Assembly: GCA_007116425.1 (NCBI GenBank)
Contig: SKIL01000039.1
Location: forward strand, 1 to 5,704
Length of the DNA: 5,704 bases
Source of the DNA: Bacteriovoracaceae bacterium
GTDB taxonomy: Bacteria; Bdellovibrionota; Bacteriovoracia; Bacteriovoracales; Bacteriovoracaceae
Direction: 5' to 3'
In this document: positions 5,206 through 5,704 of the stretch, in pieces
Position numbering within the stretch: the stretch's first letter is position 1
Layout of the letters: the number at the start of each line of letters is the position of its first letter
Position numbers and translations under genes: made by a program
The notes under the pieces: generated by a model
The model's input: only the letters and a program-made list of their open reading frames with translations
What the model was told of the DNA's origin: nothing
Database searches by the model: none

Positions 5206-5704
5206 ATGGTAACGAGCCTTGAGTCATGTCAAATTTTCGATATATCTCCCGAAATCTCTCCCGAGATTGCTGTCTATCCTGGCGATACTCCGTTTAGCGC
5301 AAACTTTCTGCTCGATATGAAAGAGGGCCACCATCTTACTCTGTCCAGTATTACCAGTACAGTTCATCTCGGGGCCCATGCCGATGCTCCCTCTCACTAT
5401 CACAAAGAAGGTGAATCGATTGAAAGCAGATCACTTCACCACTATCTCGGAACTGTTCAAGTGATTGAAGTCGACCTTGGTCAAAGAGAGAGAATTCAAC
5501 CCGAGCATTTTGAAAGCTCTATCCAGGCCCCAAGAGTTTTATTTAAGACCAACTCTTTCCCCAACCCAAAAGAGTGGAATGATGACTTCTGTGCATTATC
5601 TGAAGAATTGATTCATTTTTTACATAATAAGAACGTTATAACTGTAGGTTTAGACACTCCCTCAGTTGATATTTCCGATGATAAAGAATTACTCGCTCAC
5701 AATG
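5206..5704 (+). CDS. kynB: Kynurenine formamidase (KynB), C-terminus cut by the right edge
   Basis: I translated this frame by hand: 166 codons are open to the window end with no stop. KynB hydrolyses N-formylkynurenine to kynurenine and formate, the second pathway step. It belongs to the metal-dependent cyclase family, unrelated to the alpha/beta-hydrolase formamidases of animals. Visible marks are FDISPEISPEIAVYPGDTPF (11-30), the metal motif H54-x-G-A-H58-x-D60-x-P-x-H64, VGLDTPSVD (147-155) and LLAH at 162-165, whose H165 fits the next metal ligand; the final acid would lie just past the edge. The usual Thr of HxGTHxD is Ala (A57). The family is about 205-215 aa, so roughly a fifth is missing. 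AAGGG lies 12 nt before the ATG, unusually far, and no better in-frame start is visible. The gene is divergent from the decarboxylase-kynU-kmo operon, with 59 bp between. Confidence 0.93.
   Translation, partial: MVTSLESCQIFDISPEISPEIAVYPGDTPFSANFLLDMKEGHHLTLSSITSTVHLGAHADAPSHYHKEGESIESRSLHHYLGTVQVIEVDLGQRERIQPEHFESSIQAPRVLFKTNSFPNPKEWNDDFCALSEELIHFLHNKNVITVGLDTPSVDISDDKELLAHN

Noticed and set aside
1..5704. A previously undescribed biological system, phage, IS element, CRISPR array or RNA gene
   Set aside because: Nearly every base belongs to a recognised metabolic gene or a short promoter gap. I saw no transposase, terminal repeats, spacer-repeat pattern, tRNA or rRNA sequence.

Overview
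The window is a compact tryptophan-catabolism (kynurenine pathway) cluster beside a heme A synthase-family gene. It is AT-rich (roughly 40% GC by eye), uses SD-type ribosome sites and sigma70-like promoters, and has very short or negative intergenic spaces, so it is bacterial. The COX15/CtaA gene points to an aerobic respirer with a membrane electron-transport chain. The lineage cannot be fixed from sequence alone. A kynurenine 3-monooxygenase and a long TDO in a moderately AT-rich Gram-negative would suit groups such as Bdellovibrionota or Bacteroidota-like lineages, but that is a guess.

Layout from left to right. Positions 418-1 (minus) hold the N-terminal part of a COX15/CtaA protein that runs off the left edge. 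A 144-bp divergent intergenic region (419-562) carries a candidate promoter for each side and an inverted repeat over the -35 of the rightward one. kynA (tryptophan 2,3-dioxygenase, 563-1672, plus) meets the end of kmo tail to tail with a 10-bp overlap. The leftward genes 5146-4361 (4-oxalocrotonate decarboxylase), 4327-3038 (kynU, kynureninase) and 3045-1663 (kmo, kynurenine 3-monooxygenase) form an apparent operon. A 59-bp divergent gap (5147-5205) contains three helically phased GG(A)TCA-type repeats. It is followed by kynB (kynurenine formamidase, 5206 onward, plus), which is cut by the right edge.

Together the genes give every step from tryptophan to 3-hydroxyanthranilate plus alanine: KynA makes N-formylkynurenine, KynB makes kynurenine, KMO makes 3-hydroxykynurenine, and KynU makes 3-hydroxyanthranilate and L-alanine. 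The 4-oxalocrotonate decarboxylase acts much later, in the 2-aminomuconate/meta-cleavage route. Its position as first gene of the kynU-kmo operon suggests the pathway is used to burn tryptophan to central metabolites rather than only to make quinolinate for NAD. The enzymes between (3-hydroxyanthranilate dioxygenase, ACMS decarboxylase, semialdehyde dehydrogenase, deaminase) are not in the window and may lie to the right of kynB.

I do not see an undescribed system. The points most worth a second look are a D-to-N change at the PLP-contacting aspartate of KynU, loss of the conserved glutamate of the heme A synthase family protein, the long eukaryote-like architecture of KynA, and the two candidate operators.
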